From NCBI GenBank assembly GCA_012274445.1, contig JAAROD010000029.1, positions 1,116,001-1,180,000 of the forward strand: a stretch of DNA of 64,000 nt, given 5' to 3'. The position numbers and the translations under genes were made by a program. The notes below the pieces were generated by a model, which saw only the letters and a list, made by a program, of their open reading frames with translations, searched no databases and was not told where the DNA came from. The stretch is from Sclerotiophoma versabilis. Lineage: Eukaryota; Ascomycota; Dothideomycetes; Pleosporales; Didymellaceae. This document shows, one piece after another, positions 50,050-63,115 of this stretch; the stretch's first letter is position 1; the number at the start of each line of letters is the position of its first letter.

Positions 50050-53000
50050 TCCCAGGTCATTGGGCTAAGGCGTTGTCAATTGCACTGAGATGGGAATCAA
50101 AACAGACAGACTAACACTGCGCCTTCGTGTATTGGATCAAGTGAAGGTCTCTGGTTTGCTGGTGGTGCAGAACTCCTCACATGGCGTCCCCAATTCATTC
50201 TGACAGGCAGATGACCATGTCTGCCTCGGCGCTGCGTTCGCTGTTAGTATACTTAGCAACACACTGCGACAAGATCAAGCCGTTGGTGCGAGTCAGATGT
50301 GCTTCAGTCGTGATCTTGTGATCTTGCTTTATCATTCAATCAGCTCTTCGAATGGCATAATTGCTGCGGGGGGGGGGGGGGGGGGGTTGTCACGGTGCAA
50401 GGGTATTCGAAAGGAAAAGTACCGGCTATCTAACCATAGTAATACTGAAAAGAAACGTATTGTCTTGAATGACGCTACGGTGTATAGGCGAAAAAGGAGA
50501 AGATGCATAGATGGAGCCAGCAGCAAGGAAGGGCACGATCCCAGGGCCTATCGGCAGGAAATAATCTCGCTGCATGAGGACTGCTGAACACTATTTCCAT
50601 TTCTACGATACATTTGGGTTGTCTGAACCTTAACTGGAGGGTATGTGTGTCGCACACGCTTCAATCCGTTCATTCCGCAAACTCCGTTGGCAACAGGGCC
50701 GTTGTACCAAAGGGTAATTTCGTACATCATATCCACGAGATACCTTGAAACTGTTGAACGTCAAGGGAAGAGTATATGACGAGTCGTCAGCTCGCTTAGT
50801 TGGAGCGCGGAGCATCGCTCCCGCTTGATGGATGAAGAGTGATCAGTAATAACGTCACAGCTCTGGTTCAGAAAACTCAGGCACGAGCTGTTGCTACCGT
50901 GATAGCGAATGTACTTTGTACAGCAATCTTCCATCATCTGGTGGTGGGAACACTCAGTCTCGGGTCAAGAAGTTGGGTTTGGCTGTGAGGGACAATTTGC
51001 TAACTTTGCCCAGATATTGCCCGTCTGAGGTATTACCTTCTTAGCTGATTCGTCTTAACTCAAGGATCAAGATCTGTAGGATCTTACTCACAGGTGCATA
51101 TACGAGAATTTGATCGGAGAGATCTCGTGTCGCTGACCGGTTGTTGTACCTGCTTCACTCCAGAGGCGTCCTCGGTAGGGTAAGTAAGACTTGAGAGACG
51201 CAAGCCATACCTGAGATTCTCCGCGAATCCGGTAGCGGCATCGACACGCTAGGTATGACCGGATTATTGATAAAATCATGGATGGTTAAAATGTAATTTA
51301 CCCAAAGAACTGGATTGACGCGCATCGGCACATTTTGCCCCAATGGAAGTCGAGACCAACCCAGGTAGCACATGACGATGTCCGAACTTAGGATTCTGCG
51401 GGGTAAATTTGATACCACAGGATGGGACACCCATGTACGTCGTACGTCTTGGTTTTTCCACGTTGGGGATACAAGTCTCGAACAGAGCGATAGATTGACA
51501 ACGAGTAAGCCTGTGGCGCTGTCGACGGAAGGAATATGACTGTGCAGAGAGATGGGCCGAATGGAATCCTGCGGAGTTGTACCCCAGGCATTATGCTTGG
51601 GTACCAGAAGACGCCCAGAGAAGAGGACATGATTTTTTTAAAGACATAGCACAAAAAACCCCATAGCGTATTTTCTTAGACATAGTATTGCGTGACAATC
51701 GAAAGACGCTATGTGCGTGCAAGATCTCCAGGGCTTGCTGTCGTATGCACGTGCGGACGGCTCAGAGGCGTGAGACGGATGCCAGACCGGTTGAAATAAT
51801 GAGAAAACTGAGATTCGTCATGTTCGAGTGCTTTCATGGAATAATTTTGCTGCAGTGACCTGCAGCTGTGCGGCGGTGGGTGTACTTTGCCGCGACTGTA
51901 CTCCGTTGCACATCCGGGGACAAGTAGCAGACTAGTCGCACAGCCCGATTTCATCGAACTCGTCAACTTTCGATCCGGGGCTTAAGACTGTCGCGTGTCT
52001 GCCATCATCTTACGGCTGGCCTACCATCTGTGCTGGATGGATGCCTGTTGAGCCCATGTGGATACTCGAAAATTCGTACATCTCCAGGTTGCGATATTCC
52101 CGTGAAGCATCGACCACATCTCGATCCATCCTGAGCGTCTGTGGTTAGGATGTCGCAGGCCCATGGCAAGTCGATGGCAATCCCGTCCGGCCATGGACGC
52201 CTTGGACACAAAAGGGCCTCCTCCCCTGCAGGGTTTCAGAGGCGGCAGCTGCACCTCCGACAGAATTTGACAGTTGTGTTATGCACAAAGCACCATGTCG
52301 CATTGGTTCGGGCCGTGCGGTAGACCCTGTTGGCGAGAGACCAGTCTTTCTAACTCTTTCATCCTGAAATTGCTTGAAGGATGAGCCAAGGTGTTGGCGG
52401 CAATCCCCCAGAATCAGCTAGCGACAACAACCCCAGAGCCAAGTACCTTGGTAGCTCTCCCCCGCATCACAACACTATACAAGGGGTATCCTGATATCAT
52501 CAGCTCTTCACACTCTCGACCTCGGCCTTTGCGCTCTTTTATATTGCCAAATTGCGCAATGATGATCCAGCAACACGTTGTGGAATTGCGACTGCCGAAC
52601 GTGCATGCGGGTTAGGATGATCGCGCGGTTGGCACCGCTCTGTGGCAGCGCTGCTCATTGTCGATTTGGGGTTTGCACAGACACGCTCGCCCATGTCAGG
52701 GGCCTCCACACGTGGTGGCTGCAGACTTACTCGCTTCCGTCCATGCCCTTGAGACTCATCACACGACATTAGCCTGGCAGTTCCATGGTTTCCAGTTCTG
52801 CGATCGCTTCGGTTGTCTTGCAAGCGTGGGCATCGGTGGCTGGAACAGCGTAACCGTCAGGATGGGCAGGAACGTTCCCAACGTACTTATTGATCAACTT
52901 CCTTCAAGTCGTCCCCTGTCTCAACGACTCAGCGACGAGGCAAACCATGCGTCTGGCCACTGACGGGCTAACAGGGAGTGGAGGATCCCCCAGTCAAACC

Positions 53001-53492
53001 TCACCTTGAACCCTGCCCAGGTCGAGCTAGCAGCCGTCAAGCATGCCGCACCTGCATGCTCGTTAGTGTCGTTTCTGCCCCAAGTCGGTTGCAGACCGAA
53101 AATCCGTCCCCTTATTATGGCATTATTCTCCACTGAGGTAGATTCCTTCGGCTTGTCTTAGCAACCTCTTGTCCTTCGTTCTCCTCTCAGTGTTGCCCTA
53201 CATCCCAAGGGTCCATTGTTGCGAAAGTTGATCTGGAGCCAACGTCCCTTTGTGTACTGCTGCAAGCCACATCGTTCCCGTGACAAGGAGACCCATCTAA
53301 CCTTTGTTCCATTCGACATTTACTCAACCACGCAAACTTACCCCACGGTTATCAGAGGGCGCAAGAAAAGCTGTCTTCGTACTGAGGGTCCTACGATCAA
53401 TCGCTTTGGTCTACACAATGCCTTGAAGATCGCGAGTCAAGCCACCATTACGATATTCTTTTCGAACTATCCAAACGCAGTCAATTTTCAAC
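50050..53492. other. Gene-poor stretch
   Basis: About 3.4 kb of apparently noncoding DNA holding one long G run, listed separately. Minus-strand frames at 51088-51654 are short and overlap in different frames without domains, and I could not join them convincingly. The last 300 bases before the receptor gene are pyrimidine-rich, with a donor/acceptor pattern that may mean a spliced 5' UTR. Confidence 0.4.
50368..50386. repeat. 19-G homopolymer
   Basis: A run of 19 consecutive G lies in the gene-poor stretch after the aldolase gene. Such a run is a G-quadruplex candidate and also a spot where read-based assemblies miscount. Confidence 0.9.
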
Positions 53493-54858
53493 ATGGCAGA
53501 CTTCAATGTGGCGCCCAGGCACATTCTGGAGAAGCGATACTTCGCGTACCCAAACAGCCTGGATCCGCTCCCACCTGTTTACCGAACGGGCCTCATCCCC
53601 GTCACCATCTTCGCCACGATGTCTCTGATCAGTGTTACGGCTCTCCTCGTCTTCATCACACATCGATTGATCAGCTGGCGGAAACATTATCGAGAATATG
53701 TCGGGTACAACCAATTCATTATACTCATCTACAATCTCCTACTGGCAGACCTTCAGCAAGCGATCGCGTTCGTCATGTCCTTCTACTGGCTTCGAATCAA
53801 CAAGATATTGGCCCCTACAGCGCCTTGCTTCATCCAAGCGTGGTTCCTGCAAATTGGCGACGTGTCAAGTGGCTTTTTCGTCCTTGCTATTGCTATCCAC
53901 ACATGGTTGGGGGTAGTCAAGGGCTACAAGATGCCATATAAATGGTTCATCATTTCGATCTTGGGAGTGTGGGCATTTGCCTTGCTTTTGACAATTCTGG
54001 GCCCGGCCATGCACCAGGACCGCTACTTTGGGCGAGCTGGAGGATGGGTGAGTAGCAAACAAGACCGCTATAGCTACTAGAGACTGACCTGTTGCTTAGT
54101 GTTGGGTTTCATCCGATTATCAAGACGAACGCCTGTGGCTCCACTATTTATGGATCTTCATTATCGAATTCGGTACCATGGCCATCTACGGACACGTCTT
54201 CATTCACCTGCGCGGCCGTATCCGAAGTATCCATAGCAATGATACGACCAAGCTCACCCGCGCAACGAAATTCATGATCATGTACCCAGCCGTTTACGTG
54301 ATCCTCACGCTTCCTATTGCAGTCGGTCGCATGGTCGCCATGACCGGCACCCGCATGCCTGACGTCTTCTTCTGCGTCGCTGGTTCACTGCTCACATCAT
54401 GCGGTTGGATCGACGCCCTCCTGTACGCATTGACCCGCCGCATTCTTGTCTCCAACGAGATCTCAACAGGACATTACAACCGCACCGTCGTCACAGCGGT
54501 CAATACGACCAATACCAGCGCACGGTCCGGAGGCGCTGAGCACTACGGTCTTATATCCTTAGACAAGGAGACCTTGCCCACACGCTCCGTCACTATCGTC
54601 GGCGGCAGCGATAAGTTATCACGCATCGTAGACAACCGCCTGGGTCGAAGCCAAACACGAAAAACCCAGATGGATTCCTTGCGCGAGGATAGTCCTACCG
54701 GCAGCCAGGACTCAATTATCAAGACCAGCCCGCTATCAGACAGGATCGAGGTCCAGGTCGAGACGAACATCCACGTGTCGACTGCGAGCATGGACCGCGA
54801 CACGATAACGCCGACAAGTGAGGAGGGTCACAGTCCCACGGGACCGCATGCTCGGTGA
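53493..54858 (+). CDS. Seven-transmembrane receptor, fungal cAMP/glucose-receptor type
   Basis: Two exons (53493-54047, 54100-54858), with a 52-nt intron (GTGAGT donor, CTGAC branch, CTTAG acceptor, phase 0), give 437 residues. Splicing produces RAGGWCWVSSDYQDERLWLHY. Seven hydrophobic segments lie near 33-57, 73-98, 112-142, 150-172, 198-222, 243-265 and 273-297, with a long cytosolic loop after TM5 and a ~140-residue Ser/Thr-rich tail. Landmarks are NLLLADLQQAIAF in TM2, Cys112 (TM3) with Cys186 (loop 2) for a disulfide, KFMIMYPAVYVILTLPIAVGRM in TM6 and GWIDALLYALTRR in TM7. This is the class of Git3/Gpr1-like and cAMP-receptor-like proteins signalling through heterotrimeric G proteins to cAMP/PKA. 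The ligand is unknown. Confidence 0.9.
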
Positions 54859-55934
54859 GAATTGGCGGGGTAGGGCTGAGAAATGGGCGAATCCTGAACC
54901 TGGGGCGGCCTTGAGGTGTAGGTACGAAGGATTGTTTCCCGCGAGGCAACCATCGCGCGTGCATCCCGGCGCATTGTCTTGTCCAGCACGCCTGCCAGAC
55001 ACTGACATCCTTTGCTCAAGAGTTCACCTGCAGCCGCTTCGATCGCACATAACGCCCCCCCCCCCCACCCGCAATGTCAAGTCAATGCGGTATGTTTCCT
55101 TTTGTACAACAAGCGCGGAGTCAAACGGAGCTTGAGGCGTTTTACCTTATGAATGATCACGTTGTATGTGTTTACGGCTGCTGTGGGATGGCTGTCTGTA
55201 CTTGGATACCCTGAATTAATATCGAACTGCGAATTACACTTCACCGCTCTGAGCCGTAAACTTATGTACGCACTTATGAGCGACGTGACAATTTCATTGC
55301 TGTAGGGGAGCCTGAAGCGGTGAGTTGTGGATGCGCATGGTCTTTATTCATTGCGTCTCTTTCAGCATTTAGTCCGCGTACACAAAGTCCTTTCTGTATC
55401 GCTATCTGCCTCGATCAGCCGCTCGGATCTATATGCTCAATCGAGATAAGCGGGGTCCCTAGAGGGCGGCTCGAAAAGCTCAGGTGACTGAGCTGGAATT
55501 TTTTGGCACCAGACTTGACTTAAAGCCAGGGCTTGAAAGTATCTGGTTGTACAACAGTAAGATTGAACCACTAGCGAGGCTAGAGAGAACGTTCAAGGCC
55601 AACAGCTGAGCGTTGTAGATTGATTGAATTGGGTGACGTATTACAAAATGTACAATCAGTGTCATACGCATGTCTGATTTTGCGGTGATCAACTCCAGAT
55701 ACTATGGAGCATGAGTTTCCCTCCACCCTGGCCGATATGACATGCTAACCCTCGCGCTTTTGCTGCGTGCTGAAGGATCAAATATCATCAGCTGTTTTCA
55801 TGTCGAGCCATAGAAACAAGTCATGATGCGAACGATCTGCCTTGGCAACGAGCGCCCACTAAGGCTGTATGACAGGGCAGTGGACCAAGCTGCGCCATTC
55901 TTTGATGTTCTGTGCAATGTCTGTTGCCCAATAT
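54859..55934. other. Intergenic, convergent 3' ends
   Basis: About 1.1 kb between the receptor and the unknown charged-protein gene. It contains a 12-C run, listed separately, and no supported gene. Confidence 0.4.
55055..55066. repeat. 12-C homopolymer
   Basis: A run of 12 consecutive C lies in the 3' flank of the receptor gene. It has the same character as the G run upstream of that gene, on the opposite strand sense. Confidence 0.85.
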
Positions 55935-57469
55935 TCAGTGCTTTCTACTTGCCTTCCGGAGCAGATCGAGGGCTTCAGTAGGCATGGTGTCATCATGATT
56001 GAGGAATTCGGAGATCGATTCAGCCTGTGCTTTCGCTTCGGGTTCTCTCGTTTCTTTCTCCGGTGCCTCTCTTTCTTCGAAGACATTGGAGGAATCGGGA
56101 CCGTAACGCTGCCGTCTCTCTGGCCGGGCTTGAGTTGTTCGTATTACCGCAGGTGGTGTTTGCGGACGAGCAGCTATGACTAAGACGTCATTTGCTTGGT
56201 GTGTGGAGACTAGTTTGCTCTTGAACGCATCTGCTGCTGGACGTTCTCGAATTGCAGTCTTATCGTAAGCTTCTGATTGCAACTTGGTTCTGGCTTCAGC
56301 TTGTTCCTGCTCGAGCTGCCGACCCTTTCGCTTCCGGCGATACGTATCCTCCCGCTCCTTAGGCTTGCGCTCTGGTTCTTCAAGCTGCGCAGCTCTTGAC
56401 TCAGTATCTGTGGTACTGAGGCCCCGAAGCCGCCAATTCTCTTGTCGCTGATTTGGGTCATATGGCGTCATTATACTGATCTTGTCGGAGCTTTCCTTGC
56501 GTGTACGTGTAAAGTCGAGTCCAATTGACCTGTGCTTCCTTGTCAGACGTTGAGTTTCTTCAGGAGATGCAGCAGAAGATCTTTGTTCTTGTTGTGGTGT
56601 GTGTTGCTGACGCTTGACTTCTCGAGATGTCCTGACTGTGTGCTGTTCTTGTGTTTCTTTCCGATACAGGTTTGCTTTCTTCTGAGCTACCCGGGCGGCC
56701 TGCGGTGGAGCATTGTGAGCTGTCAGGGGCTTAACTGAGAAACCCAGACCGTTACCTAGGCGGACGTTTGGCTGCAAGATTCCATCAACCAGTGTACCGC
56801 GAAATGTCCGTGCCGATCTAAGTACATTCTTAATGGACATGAAATTTGAGTTCGGGAAAGTTAGGCGACGATGGCTCGGAGAGTAGAAGACAGTGGAGAC
56901 AGGACAGGTCCGAGTCGGGTCTAATTCAAGTTGTATTGCACAGTAGGGAGTCAAAGGAGCACATATGTTCTCTTTGGCGTGAGCGTATCGAGCGTACATG
57001 TGTAGGTGACCAGGGCTCAAGATCGGATCAATGTATTTTTTCCTAACGTAGGTGTTGGTTACGAGCCCACTAATACAGTTGAAACCACTTACTCCAACAG
57101 GATCATCTGCGTTTGGTGATGGTCCTTCTTTTCTAGAGTGATCTCTCCATCGGAAGGGTCGCGCACAAAGCATGCAGCGATTCTCATGACCTGCTGAAGG
57201 TCGTTATGGCCGTAGCTCCAACGTGGAAAAAATACAGAGCCATCTTCGAAATACGCCCAGCCTCGTGGTTGCGCATATTCAGATGTCCGTGTCGGCCTGA
57301 ACAAATTACCCAAGTTCACGCCGTGAGACAGGCTGCCCTTTGTGCGACGCGCATTGGGCACGGGAAGTCTTCCGTCCAACTTCAGTTTCTGAGTTTGCGA
57401 AAGGCTATAAAGTCTGCCCAAGTTGACAAAGTTTGACACGGGGTTCCTCCAGCGGCTCCAATCCATCAT
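55935..57469 (-). CDS. Unknown protein with long charged C-terminal region
   Basis: Two exons (57469-57093, 57042-55935), with a 50-nt intron (GTAAGT donor, CGTTAG acceptor, phase 2), give 494 residues. The first ~130 residues look globular (RNPVSNFVNLGRLYSLSQTQKLK, RGWAYFEDGSVFFPRWSYGH, QVMRIAACFVRDPSDGEI), with a conserved-looking Trp/Phe strand cluster. A middle section holds TPYCAIQLELDPTRTCPVSTVFYSPSH. The C-terminal ~300 residues are very rich in Glu, Arg, Lys and Gln (EEREAPEKETREPEAKAQAE) and probably disordered or coiled. There is no signal peptide or transmembrane helix. I do not recognise the family. Confidence 0.65.
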
Positions 57470-58559
57470 TGCAATCGGTGAAAGATTTAAAACGATCGTA
57501 AAGCCTGTCTCATTATCTTAAGTACAAGCTACAAATTAGGCAAATTGTAGTGATGCTACGGCTATTATTGGGTTGAGCCAGTACGTGGAGTACCTCGCTG
57601 CCTGTGTGCGAGTGCGTACCTTTGTTGCGTGTTTGTATTGGCGGAGAAAGGATTCGCGAGGCAGTTTCCCAAAAGCTCGCGCACGGCCGGTCACACGTCA
57701 CCAGCCGCGTCTCCACACAACTGGGACGAGGACGATCTACACTCGCGGTGCTCTTAAATCCACTTCATTTCTTTGTGTACGTTCCACCTACACTCCGGCA
57801 CCTAGCTCGCGACAATTCACTCTCAAAAGCTCAGACATCCAAAAAAAAAAAATCTATCTGCAGCGCATAAATTGGACACGATTCAGGATCGCTGCTCAAA
57901 TACGCAACGACGCGTTGTGCCCCAGTATAACATAAGCCGCGCCGATGCCTACATCTGGTCTGAGACGCGAGGACTCAAAACTATTAAAGAAAAGAGCATG
58001 GGACAAGTGGAGCGTTCACAGGACACCTTGCCAATATCGGACCGTGCAGCTGCTGACTACAACCTAATTCGCCATTGTTTAACACGACAAGGCAGACCGC
58101 TCACCGGTACCAAAATCCTTCAATGTTCAGCCTTACCACAATGCCCAAACACCCACTTGCTTTCGCAACAGGTCTTGATCAAGCGCAGTGGAGCAAATAT
58201 TCATCCATCGCACAATTGCGGAGCGCATAGACTCGTTGGCAGTGCGCTTAGCTGCACAATTCCTGGCGACTGAACAAATCAGGCGAAGAGGGCGCAAGGC
58301 TGAGGAAGCTTGTTGTTTGTACCACTGCCAGACAGGCTCGTTGTTGGGGCATTCGGCGGTGCGCCTGCAGCCCTGGACCACTCGCCGATTGTTGTCGATG
58401 AGGCCGCCTAGCCTACATTGCAAAGCTGTTCTGACACGCTCCACGGTGCCTTTCTTTCTTGTCGTGACCAGGGCCGAGCATTTAGGCGGTGCTTTCTGGA
58501 GCTCGAACGCTTGCCGAGACCTGTGCCTTGTGTCCTCAACGGCCACCTTAGAAGCTAGC
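57470..58559. other. Intergenic
   Basis: About 1.1 kb upstream of the charged-protein gene and downstream of the zinc-finger gene. It contains a 12-A run at 57841-57852 and overlapping domain-free frames on both strands. Confidence 0.4.
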
Positions 58560-59628
58560 TCAAGCGGCGTCGACTTTGTCTACAATACTGTCGATCGCCA
58601 TCGAACGGGTAGAGGGCGTTGTTGGTGTTGGCGGCGCTTTCGAGTCAGCTTTCGCACTGGTAGACTGCTGCTTGGCTTGTGTCTGCGGCAGCGATGGAGG
58701 TTGAGTCAATGAGTCGTTCCTCACGTCCTCCATAGGCAAATCATCCCCATCCACGATCTCATCCACCTCTCGCAACCAGTTCGTCTTCAAGAACTCCATG
58801 GGAGGATCTAGATCTGTGGCTTTCCCACCCTTACGGGCCTCTGCAGCCGTCATCTTCCTTTCGCCTCGCTTGTGGGGGTGGAAGTGCATCCTGCGGAGGT
58901 GTGAAGCAGCATTGTAACATTCGTTGTACCGCTTACCGGTTTGGCAGGCCTTACAATTTGCGAGGAAAGTCTTGTCAGGCGACGTGTCGATGGTTACCCA
59001 GACCTTACGCGTCTTCCTGTGGATGCGATTGGTGTGACGTCGCAGCTCATGCTCACTCCGGAAGCCATCGGGGTAGTCATTGCACATGGGACACTTCAAT
59101 CGCAGCACTCTACGCGACGGAGGCTTTGCTAAACTTTGGAATGTGGGAGACGTGTTGGGCGTGTCATTCTTGATGGGAGCTGTGATGAGAGTCTCCCTCG
59201 ACGCCGACTGCGGCTCAACCGGATCACTAGTTTGGGTCGCCGTTGAAATGGTACTGGAAGTGGGTAACTCTTCTTTCATCCTTGCTCTTGTTCTCGTGGG
59301 AGGCATGTACACCTGATGATGCAGCCAGGGTCCAGAAAAGCTATGGGAGAGGTTCGGGTCCTGGCACAACGTGGTGGACGGATCTGGTAGTCGGATTCCC
59401 TCTCTGGGTGGGGCCGGTCCTTCAAACGGCGACTAAGGCTGATGGTGATAGAGAGGGTGAGATGTCGAGATGTAAGGAACTTGAAATGTGTTTCTGGGTC
59501 GATCCGGGAGCGGGGGCTGGGTATGCCAAATACACTGGTGCAGCAGCCTGATAGACGGATTTTTGCTGGGCGGAGGTGGAGTGCGACAAGGCTGTGTTTT
59601 CAGCCGGCGTCAGCCTCGCACTTGCCAT
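58560..59628 (-). CDS. C2H2-like zinc-finger protein
   Basis: The certain part is the last exon, open from 59432 to the stop at 58560. It contains the finger CPMCNDYPDGFRSEHELRRHTNRIH (C-x2-C-x12-H-x4-H spacing) and a second CxxC element (FLANCKACQTGKRYNECYNAASHLRRMHFHPHKRG), the arrangement seen in fungal DUF7896-like proteins. Upstream of the ATG at 59306 the frame still reads coding-like sequence (SHSFSGPWLHHQVYMPPT), so I add a first exon 59628-59536 (MASARLTPAENTALSHSTSA...) joined over a 103-nt intron with a GTGTAT donor and TTAG acceptor; the total is 321 residues. The donor is weak, so the 5' end is uncertain. The C-terminus is Pro/Thr-rich. A DNA- or RNA-binding role is inferred. Confidence 0.65.
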
Positions 59629-62600
59629 CTGAGTGGGCGGCTTTCCTGCAGCCACCACCTGAAAAGGCGAGCTGAACGCCTATTGGGTCCCTCAGCTATG
59701 CTCATCGACCCTACCACTAATCAAGCATGAAGACGCGTACAGCTGCATTGCCGATTTGGCCAGCTAATCAAAAAGAAACGAAAGGGCCCGCTAGAACCTT
59801 GTGTCGGATCACGCCGCCTCGCAGCATCACAAGTCCAAGAGCGCAAGGCTTGATGGCTGGCTGGCTGGGGATAGCGAGCTGTTGTGATGACTGCTTGGTC
59901 ATGCTATCGCTATTTCTAGGTGCAGGGTCGCTAATTTTGCAGCTAAGATTCCGAGGACGACGTTGCATTCCAGTCGCAGCGTCATAAAATCGAACGCATG
60001 CACTCCAAATCACATCCATCAAGGCCAGCATCAGCAGCACTTCACTAGGAACGCAGCTCTTGCGATTTCTTCCCTGTCCAGCCTCGCGGCCAGATTACCG
60101 GATCATCCGCCTCATTGCAAGCGGAGCCGAGTTGGTCACGAATCAGCGTTCGGAAGGCTTGTTCACTTCATGGAGAGTCGCCGATCACAAGCCAATTGGT
60201 CCCAACCGTCCCGTGAACATAAGTTCGAGCCGATGGATTGCGTCTGGATCCTTTGTTTCTTCACATTCTCTCGATCATGGACAGCCTTGTCGGTAGCCGC
60301 ACGCATCGTTACTACAAAACGATTGTTCGAAGATGCTGCACCTTCACACATAGTGGGGCACAATACGATTACACGAGAAATGTTGAGCTGCTAACGGACA
60401 CCCATCCGCCCTTTCGAAATCAAGCCTTGGCTACATAATTCCGAAATACGGTATATGGGCATTGGGCGTAAGATCGGTCCCCCAGGATTCCGAGGCTGAG
60501 GATCAGCGGCTGCCACAAAACTTTGTTCAGCATTCTCGTGGTATGAGCTCACAGACCCCTTCGAGGCCTTTGAACTTATGCGATGTCCGTAGGTTCTGAC
60601 CGGATTCAGATCCACATTCGATCTTCCGTTGGACGCTGAAATCTTCGACTAATGTGTGCAGCATACCATATGACGCCTCTTGATGCGGCCTCATGCATTG
60701 AAGTGCCATCACTGGCCATGAGCCTTCCATGAGATCGCGAAGGCCGTTCTGACGTAGAAGGCAGACGGTAGCATGCGAGGACACGCTTGCTGATTCGTAA
60801 GCCTTTAGCCTGGCATGGGAAGACTCAGCGTTTCAGGTTTTCTTACTCTGCATCGCCAACTTACTCGCTACCAGATACCAAGTTAGGATGGACTACACCA
60901 ATTTGTCCCGTCGAACTCGGACCTTGAGCTTTGATGTCACTCACGTGTCGATAGTGCTTTTGACAACATTGTCGACAATGCTGTCGCAAGGCGACCGCAG
61001 TGAACGATCCTGAGAATATATTTGTCCATCAGATACAACCGGAGTAACTTTACGGAACAGGGACAGATGGCAATACGAGATGGCACACTGTGCCACGCAT
61101 CGACACGATAGGTTACACTGAGTTTCCGGTTCACTACGCTACATTTGGAGTGCAGTGCAATAACAGTCCAGACCGTAGACGCAGGTCTGTACATGTGAGA
61201 TTCCAATATGCTGCCAGGGTACATCGTTTACGGACTGTTCAAGCTCGCCTGCTTGCTGTGAGCCGTGCAGGTATTGATTATTCGGACTCCCCGCAGCGTG
61301 CCGAACTACACTGAACTTCAAGTCCGAGCGAGCTCACTCTCGAAATACTGTTTCGACGACAAACCATGTCCCATATTACCTTAATCTAGTACAATAGCCA
61401 GTAGATGAACTTGCTGGAACTCTCGTCCCTGAAATCATAGTCAGCCGGGACTTGTAACTTACATTTCTAGCAACAGTAACCAAGAAGTTTCCCGATCCAT
61501 GAAATACCAGGCTATACGACCACGACCAGAAGCGCTCGAGAATGCTACCAGTAATTAAAAGCCTATCCTGACAAGACCAGGTCATCCTTAGAAGAACAAC
61601 AATTCTTTGGCCAGTACTAAACATTGAGCAAGATGCGCCTGCCACCTTAACTTACAAATCACAGTAGCGATGTATCTGAGTGATGTGGACAGCGTACGAT
61701 GAGCATTGCTGTTAGATTTTCTCCACATATACGTTCAGACAAGTGGATCTGCTTGCGCATATTCGGTAGCCACTGACTGCGTAGAAGTGAAGAATTCCAT
61801 CCTGCCTTCAGCATGCGCAGTTCCAAACTGAGCTTACTGCGAGTAGGGGCTCGTCTCATGGCTGCCGGCCACCGCAACTGCTCGACGCCCCTCCGCGCTC
61901 TTGTACTAAGACTATTGCGAGGCCAAGTCTCAAACTCCAATCGTTTCTGGTCACCTCCACGGCATTGTTATGTGCCATGAACTCTCGAACGTAGAAGCTA
62001 CACACATACGGCGGGGACGATAATGTCAGAGCCACTATGGTTTTGCAAGAGGCCTGGAAGGAATGCTGTTTCAGCAGCACGGGTGATTAGCTCTTCTGGG
62101 CCGGTCAGCCTTACGCCGCAACTCGTTTTAGGCTATTGTTCAGCCAGCCATACCCCGGGCTGACAGCTCACTCCATCGTACTCGACCCGTACGGATCTTC
62201 TACGCATATCGCAAAATCGTTTGTCGTGATACGGCCGGCTCAAATTGGCTGTCTCAGCCCCCTTTCTTGATTTGACAGCTGTATATGGAAGGAACGATGG
62301 TGGTTGTTGCAAGTCTGGCTGAGCCACACAAACACACAGGATGAGCCTTAGGAACTGTTTAATTCTTCATCTTGCGCATGACGGTAGGCTCGCGCAGCGT
62401 GCAGACTGCCAATACCAACACAGACATCTCATTCACGGTCGTATCACTGGCACCCATGCTCGACTCGAACGTTTGCGCTTCGTACGCCATTACAGCATGC
62501 AAATGACGCTCAGCGCCGAGAGATCCCACCTTCCTCACACTCCCAGTCGCAGCCATCCCTGAGGGCATACGCCGACATTTCCGAGACACGTCGGTCTTCC

Positions 62601-63048
62601 CACAGTATTGCAAGCTTGGTGTGGCCTTCCCTCAACGGTACTGTTCCTTGATGCTGCTTCTTACGGCGAAGCTCCAGCACGGCACGTCTTTCCCGCACCA
62701 AATCGCTACAGTGTCGAAAGTTGGGTTGTGTTGGACCCCTTGAGTGGAACAACGGTAACTAATCATGATGAGGAACCTAGTAGGGTCAGCTTACCCTTGG
62801 TAGAGTTTTAGAAGCCTCTAACTGCGCGCAGAAAATTCAGTGTTCGGCACTGATCTTGGTTCTTCTCTAGTGATGTGTTCGCAAGATCCATGGTCAGATG
62901 GGTCGAGTGAACCCCTATAGCAGTGCGGGCAGCTCCAGAACTGGCCATCTGTGATCTGAACCCCAGTCTGAGTACGCAACTCATGGCCCTGAGTACCGAA
63001 CAAGAGCTTAGTGGAAGAAAGCGAACCAATATTCACAGCTTCAGATGG
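59629..63048. other. Gene-poor stretch
   Basis: About 3.4 kb with no confidently coding frame. Minus-strand pieces between 60390 and 62340 are open for 60-95 codons in shifting frames, which could be a decayed gene, but I could not name a family or join them by splice sites. Confidence 0.4.
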
Positions 63049-63056
63049 TATATAAT
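63049..63056 (+). promoter_or_regulatory. TATA box of the secreted-protein gene
   Basis: TATATAAT lies 60 bases upstream of the ATG at 63116, with a CCAAT sequence (gaaccaat) about 22 bases further upstream. The spacing fits a regulated fungal promoter. Confidence 0.5.
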
Positions 63057-63115
63057 GCCCTGGTTTCCTCCGGCTGATTGCCTCTCTACAGGTCTTGACA
63101 CAGTCTCAAGTCATC

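Noticed and set aside
51088..51654. Run of short minus-strand frames
   Set aside because: Different frames overlap without donor/acceptor pairs that would join them, and no family was recognised.
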